From the NCBI GenBank assembly GCA_009779355.1, contig WREK01000008.1, forward strand, positions 1-33,091: a stretch of DNA of 33,091 nucleotides. Reading direction: 5' to 3'. The position numbers and the translations under genes were made by a program. Below are positions 8,858-17,304 of the stretch, in pieces. The stretch comes from Betaproteobacteria bacterium. Lineage in GTDB: Bacteria; Pseudomonadota; Gammaproteobacteria; Burkholderiales; Rhodocyclaceae. Numbering within the stretch: position 1 is the first letter of the stretch; every line of letters begins with the position of its first letter. A model generated the notes under the pieces. It did not search any database. It saw nothing but the letters and a program-made list of their open reading frames with translations, and was not told where the DNA came from.

Positions 8858-9976
8858 TCAGCGCAACTCCTGCTGAAGCAGGTTGAGTATCTTGCGCGCC
8901 GTCGGGGACTGGTCGGTTCCGCCCTCAGGTGTCAGCACGGTAATGGTTGACTGGCTGTCCTTCCCTTCAATCAATATACGGTATTCACCACCTTCACGCT
9001 TCTTGTCGCTGCTGAAGAGCCTGGAGAAGAAACCTTTTGATTTGTTGTCGGTATCAGGGTCGACATAGCGCACGTAATAAAGCCCCTTGGCGCGATCCCG
9101 ATCCTCAACTGTGAAATTCACGCGATCCAGCGCCAGACCAACCCGCCGCCAGGCACGGTCGAACGGTTCTTCTATCCGTAAAAGGGCTTCGCCGTCGGTG
9201 ACCTGCACGGCACGTTCCACCCGTTGCGTCTCGGCCAGTACGCTTTGCGCGCGCGCCTCATCCGCGCCAAAACGCACCATCAACCGGCGCAATATCTCGG
9301 CTTCCAGTTCAGGGTCTGCCGGACGCGGCTGCCAGACCGTGGCATCCTTGGCCTCGTTGGGATAAATCTCCATCATGCCGCGATGGCTGACGTAAATCTC
9401 CACCGTGTCATCCTGACCCCGTTCGAGACGGGTGCGGAACTTATCGCGTTCAGGCGTGGAATACATCCCGTCGAACACTTTGCCGAGTAGCTTGCGCAAA
9501 CCGCCTTCTTGGATATTGGCACGGTTTTCACGCCAATCGGTTTCCAACACGCCGATTTCCGGCGTGTCGATGATGAGCGTGAACCCGAGGTCAAGCCAAA
9601 AATCCCGTAACTGCGGCCAGATTTTTTCCGCCGTGCCGGGGACGATCAACCAACGCTGGCTGCCCGCACGCTCGATCCGCATCTCGCCGGAACCGGCCAG
9701 GACACCGGTAGAACCCGGAGCCGGCTGTGCGGCACGCTCCGCAGTGTAGTCCGAATAAGTTGCCGTCCCGCCGCGCGTGCTACCGGCATCCGGCACGGTA
9801 TAACGGTCGTCAGACCTGGGCGCAGTCAGATCAGGGGGCACTTCCAGCGTCGTCGAGGGCTTAGCGGTCTTGTAGTCGATGCGCTTTGACTCCAGCAGGT
9901 TGGAGTCGGAGGAACAAGCAACCAGCGCGAACGCTGCTACAAAAGCAAAAACAGGGGACATTGAAAAACGGTTCAT
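8858..9976 (-). CDS. bamC: BamC (NlpB), outer-membrane assembly lipoprotein
   Basis: 372 residues. A lipoprotein signal peptide ends in LVAC with C21 as the acylated cysteine and serine at +2, which suggests outer-membrane sorting. Then comes the unstructured BamC N-terminal segment (SKRIDYKTAKPSTTLEVPPD) that in E. coli binds BamD, and two helix-grip domains (about 95-215 and 255-372). BamC is an accessory of the BamABCDE machine that inserts beta-barrel proteins. It lies 55 bases downstream of dapA on the same strand, the dapA-bamC arrangement also known from E. coli. The start has GGA six bases upstream. Confidence 0.92.
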   Translation of the reverse strand: MNRFSMSPVFAFVAAFALVACSSDSNLLESKRIDYKTAKPSTTLEVPPDLTAPRSDDRYTVPDAGSTRGGTATYSDYTAERAAQPAPGSTGVLAGSGEMRIERAGSQRWLIVPGTAEKIWPQLRDFWLDLGFTLIIDTPEIGVLETDWRENRANIQEGGLRKLLGKVFDGMYSTPERDKFRTRLERGQDDTVEIYVSHRGMMEIYPNEAKDATVWQPRPADPELEAEILRRLMVRFGADEARAQSVLAETQRVERAVQVTDGEALLRIEEPFDRAWRRVGLALDRVNFTVEDRDRAKGLYYVRYVDPDTDNKSKGFFSRLFSSDKKREGGEYRILIEGKDSQSTITVLTPEGGTDQSPTARKILNLLQQELR

Positions 9977-10031
9977 AGGGTTCCAAAAAATTCACATGGA
10001 CGGGTTTTAAACAAAAGGTTCAGGATCCGTT

Positions 10032-10910
10032 TCAGGGTACGACCCCGGCTTGGCGCATGGCCGCAAGCACACGTTCATGACACGATGCCGACAACGGTGT
10101 GAGCGGCAAGCGGATGCCTTCTTCGATGCGTCCCAGTTGTGCAACGGCCCATTTCACGGGGATGGGGCTAGCTTCGCAGAACAATTGCCTGTGCAGGCCG
10201 AGCAGGCGGGCATTGATTTCGCGGGTACGGCGCGCGTCTCCTGCCAGCGCAGCAACACACATTTCGCGCATAGCGCGCGGCGCAACGTTGGCCGTTACCG
10301 AGATCACGCCATGCCCGCCCAACAGCATGAAGGCCGCAGCGGTCATGTCGTCGCCGCTGTAGAGCGCGAAATCTTGTGGCACACGCTCAACCAGGTCACA
10401 GAAACGATCGATTTTTCCAGTTGCGTCCTTGATTCCGATGATATTGGGTATTTCGGTCAATCGTATGACAGTGTCGTTTTCAAGGTCAGCCACCGAGCGC
10501 CCCGGCACATTGTACAGGATGAGCGGTAACGCCACCGCCTCGGCAATAGCGCGAAAGTGCCGGTAAAGCCCTTCCTGGGTCGGTTTATTGTAATAGGGAA
10601 CCACTGACAGGTGCGCCGCCGCGCCCGCCGCGCACGCATAGCGTGCCAGTTCGATCCCTTCCGCCGTGCTGTTACAGCCGGTTCCCGCGATCACCGGGAT
10701 ACGCCCAGCGGCGTGTTCCACCGAGACCCGGATTAATTCATTGTGTTCCTCGACATTGACAGTAGGCGATTCGCCAGTAGTGCCAACAATGACGATACAG
10801 TCCGAACCCTCGGCGATATGCCAGTCGATCAGCGCGCGCAGGCGAGGAAGATCCAGGCTTCCGTCAGTATGCATCGGCGTAACGAGGGGAACGATTGAAC
10901 CGGTAATCAT
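10032..10910 (-). CDS. dapA: 4-hydroxy-tetrahydrodipicolinate synthase
   Basis: 292 residues, the standard DapA length. DapA condenses pyruvate with aspartate semialdehyde in lysine and diaminopimelate synthesis. Visible: IVPLVTPM at the N-terminus; the substrate loop [16 protein letters not shown] with the catalytic tyrosine; and GIKDATGKI with the Schiff-base lysine at K161. The frame is open 26 codons further upstream, but the ATG at 10910 has GGAG eight bases before it and matches the family start (MITGSIVPL). It is first in an apparent operon with bamC. Confidence 0.96.
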   Translation of the reverse strand: MITGSIVPLVTPMHTDGSLDLPRLRALIDWHIAEGSDCIVIVGTTGESPTVNVEEHNELIRVSVEHAAGRIPVIAGTGCNSTAEGIELARYACAAGAAAHLSVVPYYNKPTQEGLYRHFRAIAEAVALPLILYNVPGRSVADLENDTVIRLTEIPNIIGIKDATGKIDRFCDLVERVPQDFALYSGDDMTAAAFMLLGGHGVISVTANVAPRAMREMCVAALAGDARRTREINARLLGLHRQLFCEASPIPVKWAVAQLGRIEEGIRLPLTPLSASCHERVLAAMRQAGVVP

Positions 10911-11081
10911 GGCAACAGCTCCGAATGTGAAGGCAGTCGATTTTATCCGAACTGAGCACAAAATCTGCACCAATATCTGTCTCTTCAACAGGAAAACTGT
11001 GGACTACCCTATGCGTACCTGTACTGATTTGCCGTCGGAATATTTGACAGATGCTAAATGATGATTTTTTTTCTTTCAAAA

Positions 11082-11094
11082 AATCAGTAACTTA
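11082..11094 (+). promoter_or_regulatory. IHF-like binding site upstream of a sigma-54 promoter
   Basis: AATCAGTAACTTA matches the IHF consensus WATCAANNNNTTR at all but one defined position. It lies about 33-45 bases before the predicted start point, between the promoter and where an enhancer-bound activator would sit, as in many sigma-54 promoters. Confidence 0.45.
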
Positions 11095-11100
11095 ATTTTA

Positions 11101-11116
11101 TGGCACATTTTATGCT
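11101..11116 (+). promoter_or_regulatory. Sigma-54 (-24/-12) promoter
   Basis: TGGCACATTTTATGCT carries GG and GC elements with the exact sigma-54 spacing (TGGCAC-N5-aTGC). The predicted start point is near 11127. It faces away from dapA and into a short non-coding transcript with a strong terminator, so the likely product is an RNA. Confidence 0.6.
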
Positions 11117-11126
11117 TAACACAAAT

Positions 11127-11206
11127 AACTCTTTTGGTTTCCTGCGCCTCGCAAATCGGGGCAATTTCTAAACCCTTGCTTTCTTATCAAGAGCAGGGGT
11201 TTTTTT
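11127..11206 (+). ncRNA. Putative sigma-54-dependent small RNA, about 80 nt
   Basis: The segment from the predicted sigma-54 start point to the T-tract has two hairpins: 11146-11162 (GCCTCG / CGGGGC, loop CAAAT, one G-T pair) and the terminator stem 11171-11201. The 5' end up to about 11140 is AU-rich and unpaired, which could pair with target mRNAs. No open frame with a ribosome binding site fits inside. It lies in the 341-base gap between dapA and the deoxynucleoside kinase gene, both on the other strand. The existence of the RNA is inferred from promoter plus terminator. It is not recognised as a known RNA family. Confidence 0.5.
11171..11206 (+). terminator. Rho-independent terminator of the putative sRNA
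   Basis: AACCCTTGCT (11171-11180) pairs with AGCAGGGGTT (11192-11201) in a 10-bp stem with one G-T pair, followed by T7 (11200-11206). It is on the plus strand, opposite to both neighbouring genes, so it must serve a plus-strand transcript that starts in this intergenic region. Confidence 0.85.
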
Positions 11207-11251
11207 CGTCCCTGAAAGAGGGCAGACCGACATCCGCCACGCGGCTGAATG

Positions 11252-11899
11252 TCAGCCTGCGTACCCAAAAAATTCCCGCTGGCCGCGCATTTCTTCCAGG
11301 CGTTCGATTAGAAGCTTGAAATCGTCTTCGTTGTCGACCGGATTGAGCACTGCGGCATCGACGACGAACAGCGGCGAGGCTTCGTATCGGAAGAAAAAAT
11401 CGGCGTAATGCTGGGCCACCTTTTCGAGGTAAGACTCGGTAATCCGTCGTTCGGCATCAATGCCGCGCCTGTAGACGCGCTCGGACAGCGCCGTAACCGG
11501 CGCTTGCAGGTAAATGACCAAATCAGGTACGGGCAGCGAAGGCGGCTGCATGGTCGCATAAATCTTCTCGTACAGAGCCAGTTCGTCCGGCGCGAGGTTG
11601 AGTCGGGCAAACAAAGGGTCACGCTCCAGCATGAAGTCCGTAATGATGCACCGGCTCTCGTCGATGCCCTCGCTCTCCAGAGCCGTAAGCTGTTCAACGC
11701 GCTGGAAAAGGAAAGAAAGCTGGGTCGGCAATGCCCAGCGTTTGGGATTTTGATAGAAGCGGGCGAGGAAGGGGTTATCCTGCGGTTGCTCAAAGACCGG
11801 CTTGACCGCTGGAAGATAGGCAGCCAGACGTTGCGCCAGCGAGGTCTTTCCTGCGCCGATCGGTCCCTCGACGGCGATGTAGCGTACTTTTTCGAGCAT
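11252..11899 (-). CDS. Deoxynucleoside kinase (dAK/dGK family)
   Basis: 215 residues. P-loop EGPIGAGKTS (11-20), the FEQPQDNPFL segment typical of bacterial deoxyadenosine/deoxyguanosine kinases, ITDFMLERDPLFA in the DRS/ERS position, and a lid with RVYRRGIDAERRI. These enzymes salvage deoxynucleosides by 5'-phosphorylation. The ATG at 11899 has AGG six bases upstream and starts right before the P-loop strand; an upstream extension to 11935 has no family support. In many betaproteobacteria a homologue sits beside folK and panBC, but here it stands alone. Substrate preference is not visible. Confidence 0.88.
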   Translation of the reverse strand: MLEKVRYIAVEGPIGAGKTSLAQRLAAYLPAVKPVFEQPQDNPFLARFYQNPKRWALPTQLSFLFQRVEQLTALESEGIDESRCIITDFMLERDPLFARLNLAPDELALYEKIYATMQPPSLPVPDLVIYLQAPVTALSERVYRRGIDAERRITESYLEKVAQHYADFFFRYEASPLFVVDAAVLNPVDNEDDFKLLIERLEEMRGQREFFGYAG

Positions 11900-11947
11900 C
11901 GTAAACCTGCCGCGTTGTGCGCGGACAAATAACAAGAATAGCTGATG

Positions 11948-13147
11948 CTAACAAAAAAGCCATTCCGACAGGAAACCTGCGAAAACGTGTTCATCCTGCG
12001 CCACGCCAATGAACGGACCTTGTTGCAGGTCGCAGCCCAAGGCGAGCAGGAAATCCTGTTGCGCCTTGCTCCGCACGCCGCGCGCCATGACCCGGATACC
12101 AATTGGCGCGGACATCTGGATGATGGCCTCGATCAAGGCCGTGCCGTCATCATCGCAGCCAATCCGCGCAACGAGCGCAGCGTCGAGTTTGAGTACACCG
12201 AAACGATAACGCCCCAGTTGCGTGACCAGAGCCAGGTCGCGGCCAAAATTGTCCAGGGCCAGCCGAACGCGCATCTCGGCTAGCGCGTGCAGCGTAGGCG
12301 CAATTTCGGCTTCGGGCAGTAAAAGCGCACGGGCATCGATGGAAAGTTCCAGGCTGCGCGGGTCGAGCCGACTCACGGCCAGCGCTGTACGGATCAGCTT
12401 GGGCAAGCCTCTGCCGGGAAGCTGTTCTGCGGAGATGTTGACGCTGACGACCGGAGCATGCCCCCGGACGTGCGGCCAGGTGGTAGCGGCGCGGCAGACA
12501 ATAGAAAGCGCCCAGGCATCGCGTTCCATTTCGGCGTTGCCGTTGACCTCTCCCCTCACTCCGATGCCGTGTGCCGTGGCAACGGCGGTAGTCGCGGCAT
12601 GATCGAATGACCGTGAATCTTGTCCAGGCGGATGCCAGCGCAACAAGGTCTCACACGCATGGAGCATGCCTGTGCGGGCGTCGACCTGGGGCTGGAAATA
12701 AAGCGCCAACGGCCAGTCGATGGAGGCGGTTTCATTAACCAATCGCTCATGATCAAGGACAACGGCATGAATCCCGGGGCGCAGCCGGGGCGCGGCGATA
12801 TAGGGAAAATCGTGTACGCGACCATCAGGCAGGACAAGCCTGAGCGTGCCCCGCGCTTCGGCACGGATCAACAGTCTTTCGCGCGCTTCAAGAAATGCGT
12901 GCCCGTCGGCGAACAGATCGGCCAGCGGTTGTCCGGCAAGCTGGCAGTAACTGCGGCCAAGCAGGCGGCAGGCGGCACTGTTGGCATCGATGATGTATTC
13001 GTCGCTGGTGATGAGCAGCCCTTCGTCGATGAGTTCGAGCAGCGCGAGGTAGACCCCGACTTCCGCCCCTTCCGATAAGTCCGGAATGAATATCTCTTCG
13101 CCGTGGTTGTTCCGCGACGGGGGAACGGATTTCATGGGCGGCTGCAT
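11948..13147 (-). CDS. PAS domain plus degenerate EAL domain protein, probably not an active c-di-GMP phosphodiesterase
   Basis: 399 residues. A PAS-like sensor fold spans about 30-135 (LLELIDEGLLITSDEYIIDA, CRLLGRSYCQLAGQPLADLF), followed by an EAL fold at about 145-395. The EAL catalytic set is partly lost. Kept: E166 in ETLLR, N237 in VNIS, D299 in DNFG, K320 in KLD. Lost: the LEITE glutamate is I270, the second Asp of DDFG is N300, and the AEGVE glutamates are R356 and R359. Known EAL enzymes need these for metals and catalysis, so this is more likely a nucleotide-binding or protein-interaction module. No membrane segment and no GGDEF domain. The start at 13147 has GGAT nine bases upstream. 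Confidence 0.85.
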   Translation of the reverse strand: MQPPMKSVPPSRNNHGEEIFIPDLSEGAEVGVYLALLELIDEGLLITSDEYIIDANSAACRLLGRSYCQLAGQPLADLFADGHAFLEARERLLIRAEARGTLRLVLPDGRVHDFPYIAAPRLRPGIHAVVLDHERLVNETASIDWPLALYFQPQVDARTGMLHACETLLRWHPPGQDSRSFDHAATTAVATAHGIGVRGEVNGNAEMERDAWALSIVCRAATTWPHVRGHAPVVSVNISAEQLPGRGLPKLIRTALAVSRLDPRSLELSIDARALLLPEAEIAPTLHALAEMRVRLALDNFGRDLALVTQLGRYRFGVLKLDAALVARIGCDDDGTALIEAIIQMSAPIGIRVMARGVRSKAQQDFLLALGCDLQQGPFIGVAQDEHVFAGFLSEWLFC

Positions 13148-13202
13148 GCCAGGATATCCAGTCTGTTATATCGGCGCAGGAGGACGTAACTGAGGAATTT
13201 TC

Positions 13203-13218
13203 TTGAGCACATGCTCAA
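13203..13218. repeat. Short inverted repeat in the rhlE/EAL intergenic region
   Basis: TTGAGCA and TGCTCAA separated by CA, about 55 bases upstream of the PAS-EAL start. Size and position suit an operator for that gene, but there is no other support. Confidence 0.35.
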
Positions 13219-13307
13219 ACACCGTGCGCCAGCATACCCGTCGGCGCCGGTATGAATCGGTCGAATAGCAGGCCAAGTCGGCGGTTATTTACGCTTTGCC
13301 GTTGCGT

Positions 13308-14732
13308 TCATTTCCTGCCCAACCCACCGAGCAACGCTGCTAACGGACGTTGCGGTTTGACGGGTGGAGTCAGGCCGCCGGTATGCGCTGGCAGGTTTTC
13401 CTTTTGCGGGGCAAGGCTGGCTGAAGGTTCGTAGGGCTTGGAGAAATCGAACCCGTCTGCGGTAATCATTGGGGAAGGTAAGGCCCGCTGGGAGCGTTCG
13501 CGTTTTGCGCCGCCCTCGCGCCTGGTACGGGCCTCCGCGTCACGATGTACGCGACCGCGCGTGCCGGCATCAGTTTCGGAAAGCTCGGTTTCCGGATCGA
13601 AACCGGGCACGGACTCACGCGGGATTTCAAACTTGATGAGTTTCTGGATTTCCGCGAGCCAATGTTTTTCTTCAGGGCTGACCAATGAAACCGCGCGCCC
13701 CCTGTTACCGGCACGTCCTGTACGCCCGATCCGGTGGACGTAATCTTCGGCGGTGTGTGGCAACTCGAAATTGATGACGCAGGGCAATTCGTCAATGTCC
13801 AGGCCCCTGGCAGCAACGTCTGTGGCAACCAATACACGCACACGCCCTTCCTTGAACGCATCCAGGGTTTCAGTACGCTGTTGCTGGCCTCTGTCCCCAT
13901 GAATGGCATCGGCCGAAACGCCGTTGCGCGTCAGGAAGTGGGCAAGCCGCCCGCAACCGATCTTGGTATCGACGAACACCAGCACCTGCATGTCCGGCTG
14001 GTGACGCAGCAAGTGGGCAAGCAGATTGCGTTTCATGCCTGTACTCACCGGGTGCATGACGTGGGTGATCGTTTCTGAAACCGTGTTGCGGCGGGCAACT
14101 TCGATCAGTTTCGGGTTTTTCAGCATCCGGTCGGCGAGCTTGCGGATTTCTTCCGAAAACGTGGCGGAAAAAAGCAGGCTTTGCCGGTTTGTCGGCAGCA
14201 ATTCCAGGATGCGCCGGATGTCCGGGATGAAACCCATGTCGAGCATGCGGTCGGCTTCATCCAGCACCACCACTTCGACCTGCTGGAAATGGATCATTTT
14301 TTGTTGTACGTGATCGAGCAACCGCCCCGGTGTGGCAATCACGATTTCGACGCCACGGCGCAGTTCCTGGATTTGCGCGTTCATGTCGACGCCGCCGTAA
14401 ATGCATGCAGCGCGCAAGCTCAGATGGCGGCCATAGACCGTGACCGACTCGAATACCTGCATCGCCAGTTCACGGGTCGGAGCGAGGATCAACGCACGCA
14501 CAGGATGCCGGGCAGGCGATGCGCTGGTATTGGCGTGTCGCGCAAGGCGTTGCAACAGCGGCAGGGTAAATCCCGCCGTTTTACCCGTGCCGGTCTGTGC
14601 ACCTCCCATGACATCCTGCCCGCCAAGGATAACGGGAATGGCCTGTTGCTGAATTGGCGTGGCCTCGGTGTAACCCGCGTCGGCTACGGCTTGAAGAAGT
14701 TCTGGAATAAGGCCGAGTTCGGCAAAGTTCAT
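13308..14732 (-). CDS. rhlE: DEAD-box ATP-dependent RNA helicase RhlE
   Basis: 474 residues. All helicase motifs are visible: Q-motif YTEATPIQQQAIP, motif I GGAQTGTGKT (43-52), PTRELA, TPGRLLD, motif II DEAD (158-161), motif III SAT (189-191), RGLDI, and HRIGRTGRAG. RhlE proteins unwind RNA in ribosome assembly and mRNA turnover. The C-terminal ~100 residues are basic and low-complexity (RTRREGGAKRERSQR), as common in RhlE RNA-binding tails. The N-terminus MNFAELGL matches the family, so the start is trusted despite a weak ribosome binding site. It is transcribed alone, in the same direction as the PAS-EAL gene. Confidence 0.95.
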   Translation of the reverse strand: MNFAELGLIPELLQAVADAGYTEATPIQQQAIPVILGGQDVMGGAQTGTGKTAGFTLPLLQRLARHANTSASPARHPVRALILAPTRELAMQVFESVTVYGRHLSLRAACIYGGVDMNAQIQELRRGVEIVIATPGRLLDHVQQKMIHFQQVEVVVLDEADRMLDMGFIPDIRRILELLPTNRQSLLFSATFSEEIRKLADRMLKNPKLIEVARRNTVSETITHVMHPVSTGMKRNLLAHLLRHQPDMQVLVFVDTKIGCGRLAHFLTRNGVSADAIHGDRGQQQRTETLDAFKEGRVRVLVATDVAARGLDIDELPCVINFELPHTAEDYVHRIGRTGRAGNRGRAVSLVSPEEKHWLAEIQKLIKFEIPRESVPGFDPETELSETDAGTRGRVHRDAEARTRREGGAKRERSQRALPSPMITADGFDFSKPYEPSASLAPQKENLPAHTGGLTPPVKPQRPLAALLGGLGRK

Positions 14733-14885
14733 GGGTATCGTTGTTCTGGGCGGATGCCCGTACTAGTATCGGGCAAAAAATAGTAATGATGGGACGCTGG
14801 TGGAAAGTGCGGATTATACACATCCACACATACCCCGCCCTCCGGTATGTCAGGGCCGCTCCGGAAGCGATGCAACCGATATCAT

Positions 14886-15248
14886 TCACTGCACCGCCAC
14901 TTGCGGTTGTGGGACATGCGTTACGGCGGGTTGAACTGGTTCAAGAGAAAGATGTGGCGCAGGCGCTTGCCCATGCGATACCACCGAGGGCACTTCCTTG
15001 AGGCTGTGCTCTGCCATGTACTCGTTCATCAACTTCCAGCCTGAAAGAATGTCGGCTTTCTGTGACTCGGGGTGGAGCGCATAGCAGTCCTCGATGGATC
15101 GCCCTGTCTGTCGGCAAGCACTGCCGATAGCCTTCGCATTAGCAGCCTCTTTACCCGGATCAGGTATTTCGAGCATGTCGGCAAGCCTGTCGCAGGCTGA
15201 CAGGAGCGGCAAAACAGCAACGAAAATGAAACAAACGGTCTTGCGCAT
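14886..15248 (-). CDS. Small hypothetical lipoprotein
   Basis: 120 residues. The signal peptide ends in LLSAC with C19 as the probable acylated residue. The +2 residue is aspartate, which in enterobacteria keeps lipoproteins in the inner membrane; whether that rule holds here is unknown. The mature part has two further cysteines (SACRQTGRSIEDCYAL) that could form a disulfide, a helical section SGWKLMNEYMAEHSL, and a Pro/Val-rich tail. The frame is open 42 codons upstream, but that part has no signal-peptide sense, so the ATG at 15248 is preferred. No family recognised. Confidence 0.7.
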   Translation of the reverse strand: MRKTVCFIFVAVLPLLSACDRLADMLEIPDPGKEAANAKAIGSACRQTGRSIEDCYALHPESQKADILSGWKLMNEYMAEHSLKEVPSVVSHGQAPAPHLSLEPVQPAVTHVPQPQVAVQ

Positions 15249-15418
15249 ATCCGGATGGGCAACAGAACAAAAATGAATTCGCTTCCCATTAACGGCAACA
15301 CCAGGCAGAAACTTGATCCCTGAACCGACGAACAGTGCAACGTTACTGTTTTTCTTCACAACATACCTGCACAAAAAGTACGGATTACAACAAAAGTACC
15401 ATTCATTGTGCGTTTTTT

Positions 15419-15448
15419 TTGGACGTTTCTCTTTACAGCATCTATACT
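15419..15448 (+). promoter_or_regulatory. Probable promoter of the solute-binding protein gene
   Basis: TTGGAC (15419-15424), an 18-bp spacer and TATACT (15443-15448), in an AT-rich stretch just upstream. A CCGC/GCGG mini-hairpin around T8 lies in the leader, and GAGGAG precedes the start codon. Confidence 0.5.
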
Positions 15449-15490
15449 CATTTTCCGCTTTTTTTTGCGGGCATTATTTGAGGAGCATCT

Positions 15491-16822
15491 ATGAACACAT
15501 TTATTCAGGGTATTGGTCGTCGTAGGCTGGTTTGCGCTATCGGAGCCGTCATGTTGGCCGCGTTGGCAATGCCGGCAACCGCCCAAAATGCAAAAGCCAC
15601 GGCTCCGGCGGCGGCACAAAAAGCCAAAGCACCCGCACAACCCGCTGGCCCCGTTCAGATCGAACTTTTCCAGCAACTGCCGCCATCGCGGGTCAAAGCA
15701 CTGCAAGAACTGGTTGAACGTTTCAACGCTCAGAGCACGGCTTCTCAAGTGACGCTTGTCGACACCGGCTGGCAGGCGGCCAAACCGCCGCACATGGTAA
15801 TCCTCAACAGCACAGACGAAGAAGCGTTCCTCTCGGGCAAGGTGCGTTACAAGCCTGTGTCCACGCTCATGAAAGAATCGGGAGTCGCACTGCAAACCGT
15901 CAAGCTACCGGCAATGGTGACGCGCAAACCCGTCAACGCGAACGGGCAATTGCTGGCCCTGCCGGTTGGGATGAATACACCGGTGCTCTATTTCAACCGC
16001 GCCGCCTTCAAGCGCGCCGGACTCAATGCGGAAGCCCCATCCGTTACGACCTGGTCTGACCTGCAAAACGTACTCAACAAGCTGACTACCGTTTCCAAAT
16101 GCCCGCTCACGATTGTCGAACCCGCACAGGTACTGATCGAAAACGTGTCGGCCTGGGATAACGTCCCCATCCTCAGCGGCAGCAAACAACCCATTTTCAA
16201 TGGCCTCTTCCATGTCAAGTATATTTCCCAAATGGCAAGCTGGAGCCGTGCCGGGCTGCTGAAAATTTTCCAGACCCGTGCCGAAACCGAAGAGCGTTTC
16301 ACCAAGGGTGAATGCACGGTACTCATCGGCCCATCCGACGCCTGGGCCGATTTCCGCCAACAGAACGGGCTTGATGCCGGCGTTGCCCGCCTGCCCTACA
16401 TAGACGAAGCCCCCGGCGCCCCACAAAACACCCTGGCCGTCAGCAATGCCTCGCTCTGGGCAACGGTGGGCCAAAAGGCTGCCGAGTACAAGGCTGTAGC
16501 AAATTTCATCAATTTCTGGCTGCAACCCGAAAACCAGATCATCTGGCAGCGTGACACCGGCTATCTACCCCTGAACAAGGCCGGTTTTTTTGCCTCTGAG
16601 AGCACGCTTCTCGGTGACAGCCTGGAAAACATCCGGATAGCCATCGGGCAATTGGTCAATAAGCCAGCCACATCTCACTCGGCAATCCAGCCTTCGATCG
16701 AACGCGAAGCCGCACGCCGCATCATGGACGAAGAACTTGCCGAAGTATGGGCCGACCGCAAGAGCGCCAAGGCAGCCCTTGACAGTGCCGTCATGCGCCT
16801 CTCCACAGGCGGCAAGAAGTAA
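15491..16822 (+). CDS. Orphan extracellular solute-binding protein, UgpB-like family 1
   Basis: 443 residues. Signal peptide with RRR followed by a hydrophobic core and AMPATAQ cleavage region, then an Ala/Lys/Pro linker to about residue 55. The mature protein follows the family 1 sugar/glycerol-phosphate-binding pattern: VQIELFQQLPPSRVKALQEL, LPVGMNTPVLYFNRAAFKRAG, then ECTVLIGPSDAWADF and the C-terminal FWLQPENQIIWQRDTGYLPL. Such proteins deliver substrates to ABC importers (UgpB binds glycerol-3-phosphate and its diesters). No permease or ATPase gene lies beside it: it is monocistronic, bounded by its own promoter and terminator. The ligand is not known. GAGGAG supports the start. Confidence 0.87.
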   Translation: MNTFIQGIGRRRLVCAIGAVMLAALAMPATAQNAKATAPAAAQKAKAPAQPAGPVQIELFQQLPPSRVKALQELVERFNAQSTASQVTLVDTGWQAAKPPHMVILNSTDEEAFLSGKVRYKPVSTLMKESGVALQTVKLPAMVTRKPVNANGQLLALPVGMNTPVLYFNRAAFKRAGLNAEAPSVTTWSDLQNVLNKLTTVSKCPLTIVEPAQVLIENVSAWDNVPILSGSKQPIFNGLFHVKYISQMASWSRAGLLKIFQTRAETEERFTKGECTVLIGPSDAWADFRQQNGLDAGVARLPYIDEAPGAPQNTLAVSNASLWATVGQKAAEYKAVANFINFWLQPENQIIWQRDTGYLPLNKAGFFASESTLLGDSLENIRIAIGQLVNKPATSHSAIQPSIEREAARRIMDEELAEVWADRKSAKAALDSAVMRLSTGGKK

Positions 16823-16851
16823 AACCTGGCGCAGCAGCCTACGCCAGACTG

Positions 16852-16888
16852 AAACCGGCCAGGTGTACTTACCCTGGCCGGTTTTTTT
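16852..16888 (+). terminator. Strong rho-independent terminator after the solute-binding protein gene
   Basis: AAACCGGCCAGG (16852-16863) pairs perfectly with CCTGGCCGGTTT (16873-16884), a 12-bp stem with a 9-base loop, followed by T7 ending at 16888. Confidence 0.95.
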
Positions 16889-16920
16889 ATAAGGAACAAC
16901 GGACTTTCTTCATAAAGAAC

Positions 16921-16948
16921 GACGGGTGGCAAGTTGCTGCCACCCGTC
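16921..16948 (+). terminator. Second hairpin, 11-bp stem, upstream of ptsH
   Basis: GACGGGTGGCA pairs with TGCCACCCGTC around a 6-base loop, followed by a pyrimidine-rich CTCCTTTCTTTTT-like run. It may be a backup terminator for the gene upstream or a leader structure for ptsH, which begins 60 bases later. The T-tract is interrupted. Confidence 0.6.
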
Positions 16949-17008
16949 TCCTTTCTTTTTATCAGCTACAATCGCCGGTGATGTGCAATGCAAGGATTCA
17001 TGCGGTAA

Positions 17009-17278
17009 ATGCCGAAAACCGAAGTGGATATCATCAACAAATTGGGGTTGCACGCACGTGCATCGGCAAAACTTGCGCGTCTGGCAAACGATTTCGTCTC
17101 CGAAGTCTGGTTGGAGCGCAATGAGCGCCGGGTCAGCGCAAAAAGCGTCATGGGATTGATGATGCTTGCCGCCACCCAAGGCTCAACACTCATCATCGAA
17201 ACCGTGGGCAGTGACGCCGATAAAGCGATGGCAAGCATCGTTCAATTGATCGCCGACCGTTTTGGCGAAGAAGAATGA
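17009..17278 (+). CDS. ptsH: HPr phosphocarrier protein of the PTS
   Basis: 89 residues. NKLGLHARASAKL contains the phosphorylated H15, and SAKSVMGLMML contains the regulatory S46 position. HPr accepts phosphate from enzyme I and passes it to EIIA proteins. It is 26 bases upstream of ptsI in the same operon. No EIIA or sugar permease gene is in the window; in many betaproteobacteria this pair serves a regulatory, incomplete PTS, so that is the likely role. The start matches the family N-terminus, though the nearest AAGGA is about 15 bases upstream. Confidence 0.96.
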   Translation: MPKTEVDIINKLGLHARASAKLARLANDFVSEVWLERNERRVSAKSVMGLMMLAATQGSTLIIETVGSDADKAMASIVQLIADRFGEEE

Positions 17279-17304
17279 CGACAGCATAAGGAGAAAGTGC
17301 TGCG

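Noticed and set aside
11134-11319. 61-codon plus-strand frame after the sigma-54 promoter
   Set aside because: It passes through the intrinsic terminator and into the 3' end of the kinase gene, has no ribosome binding site, and is not protein-like.
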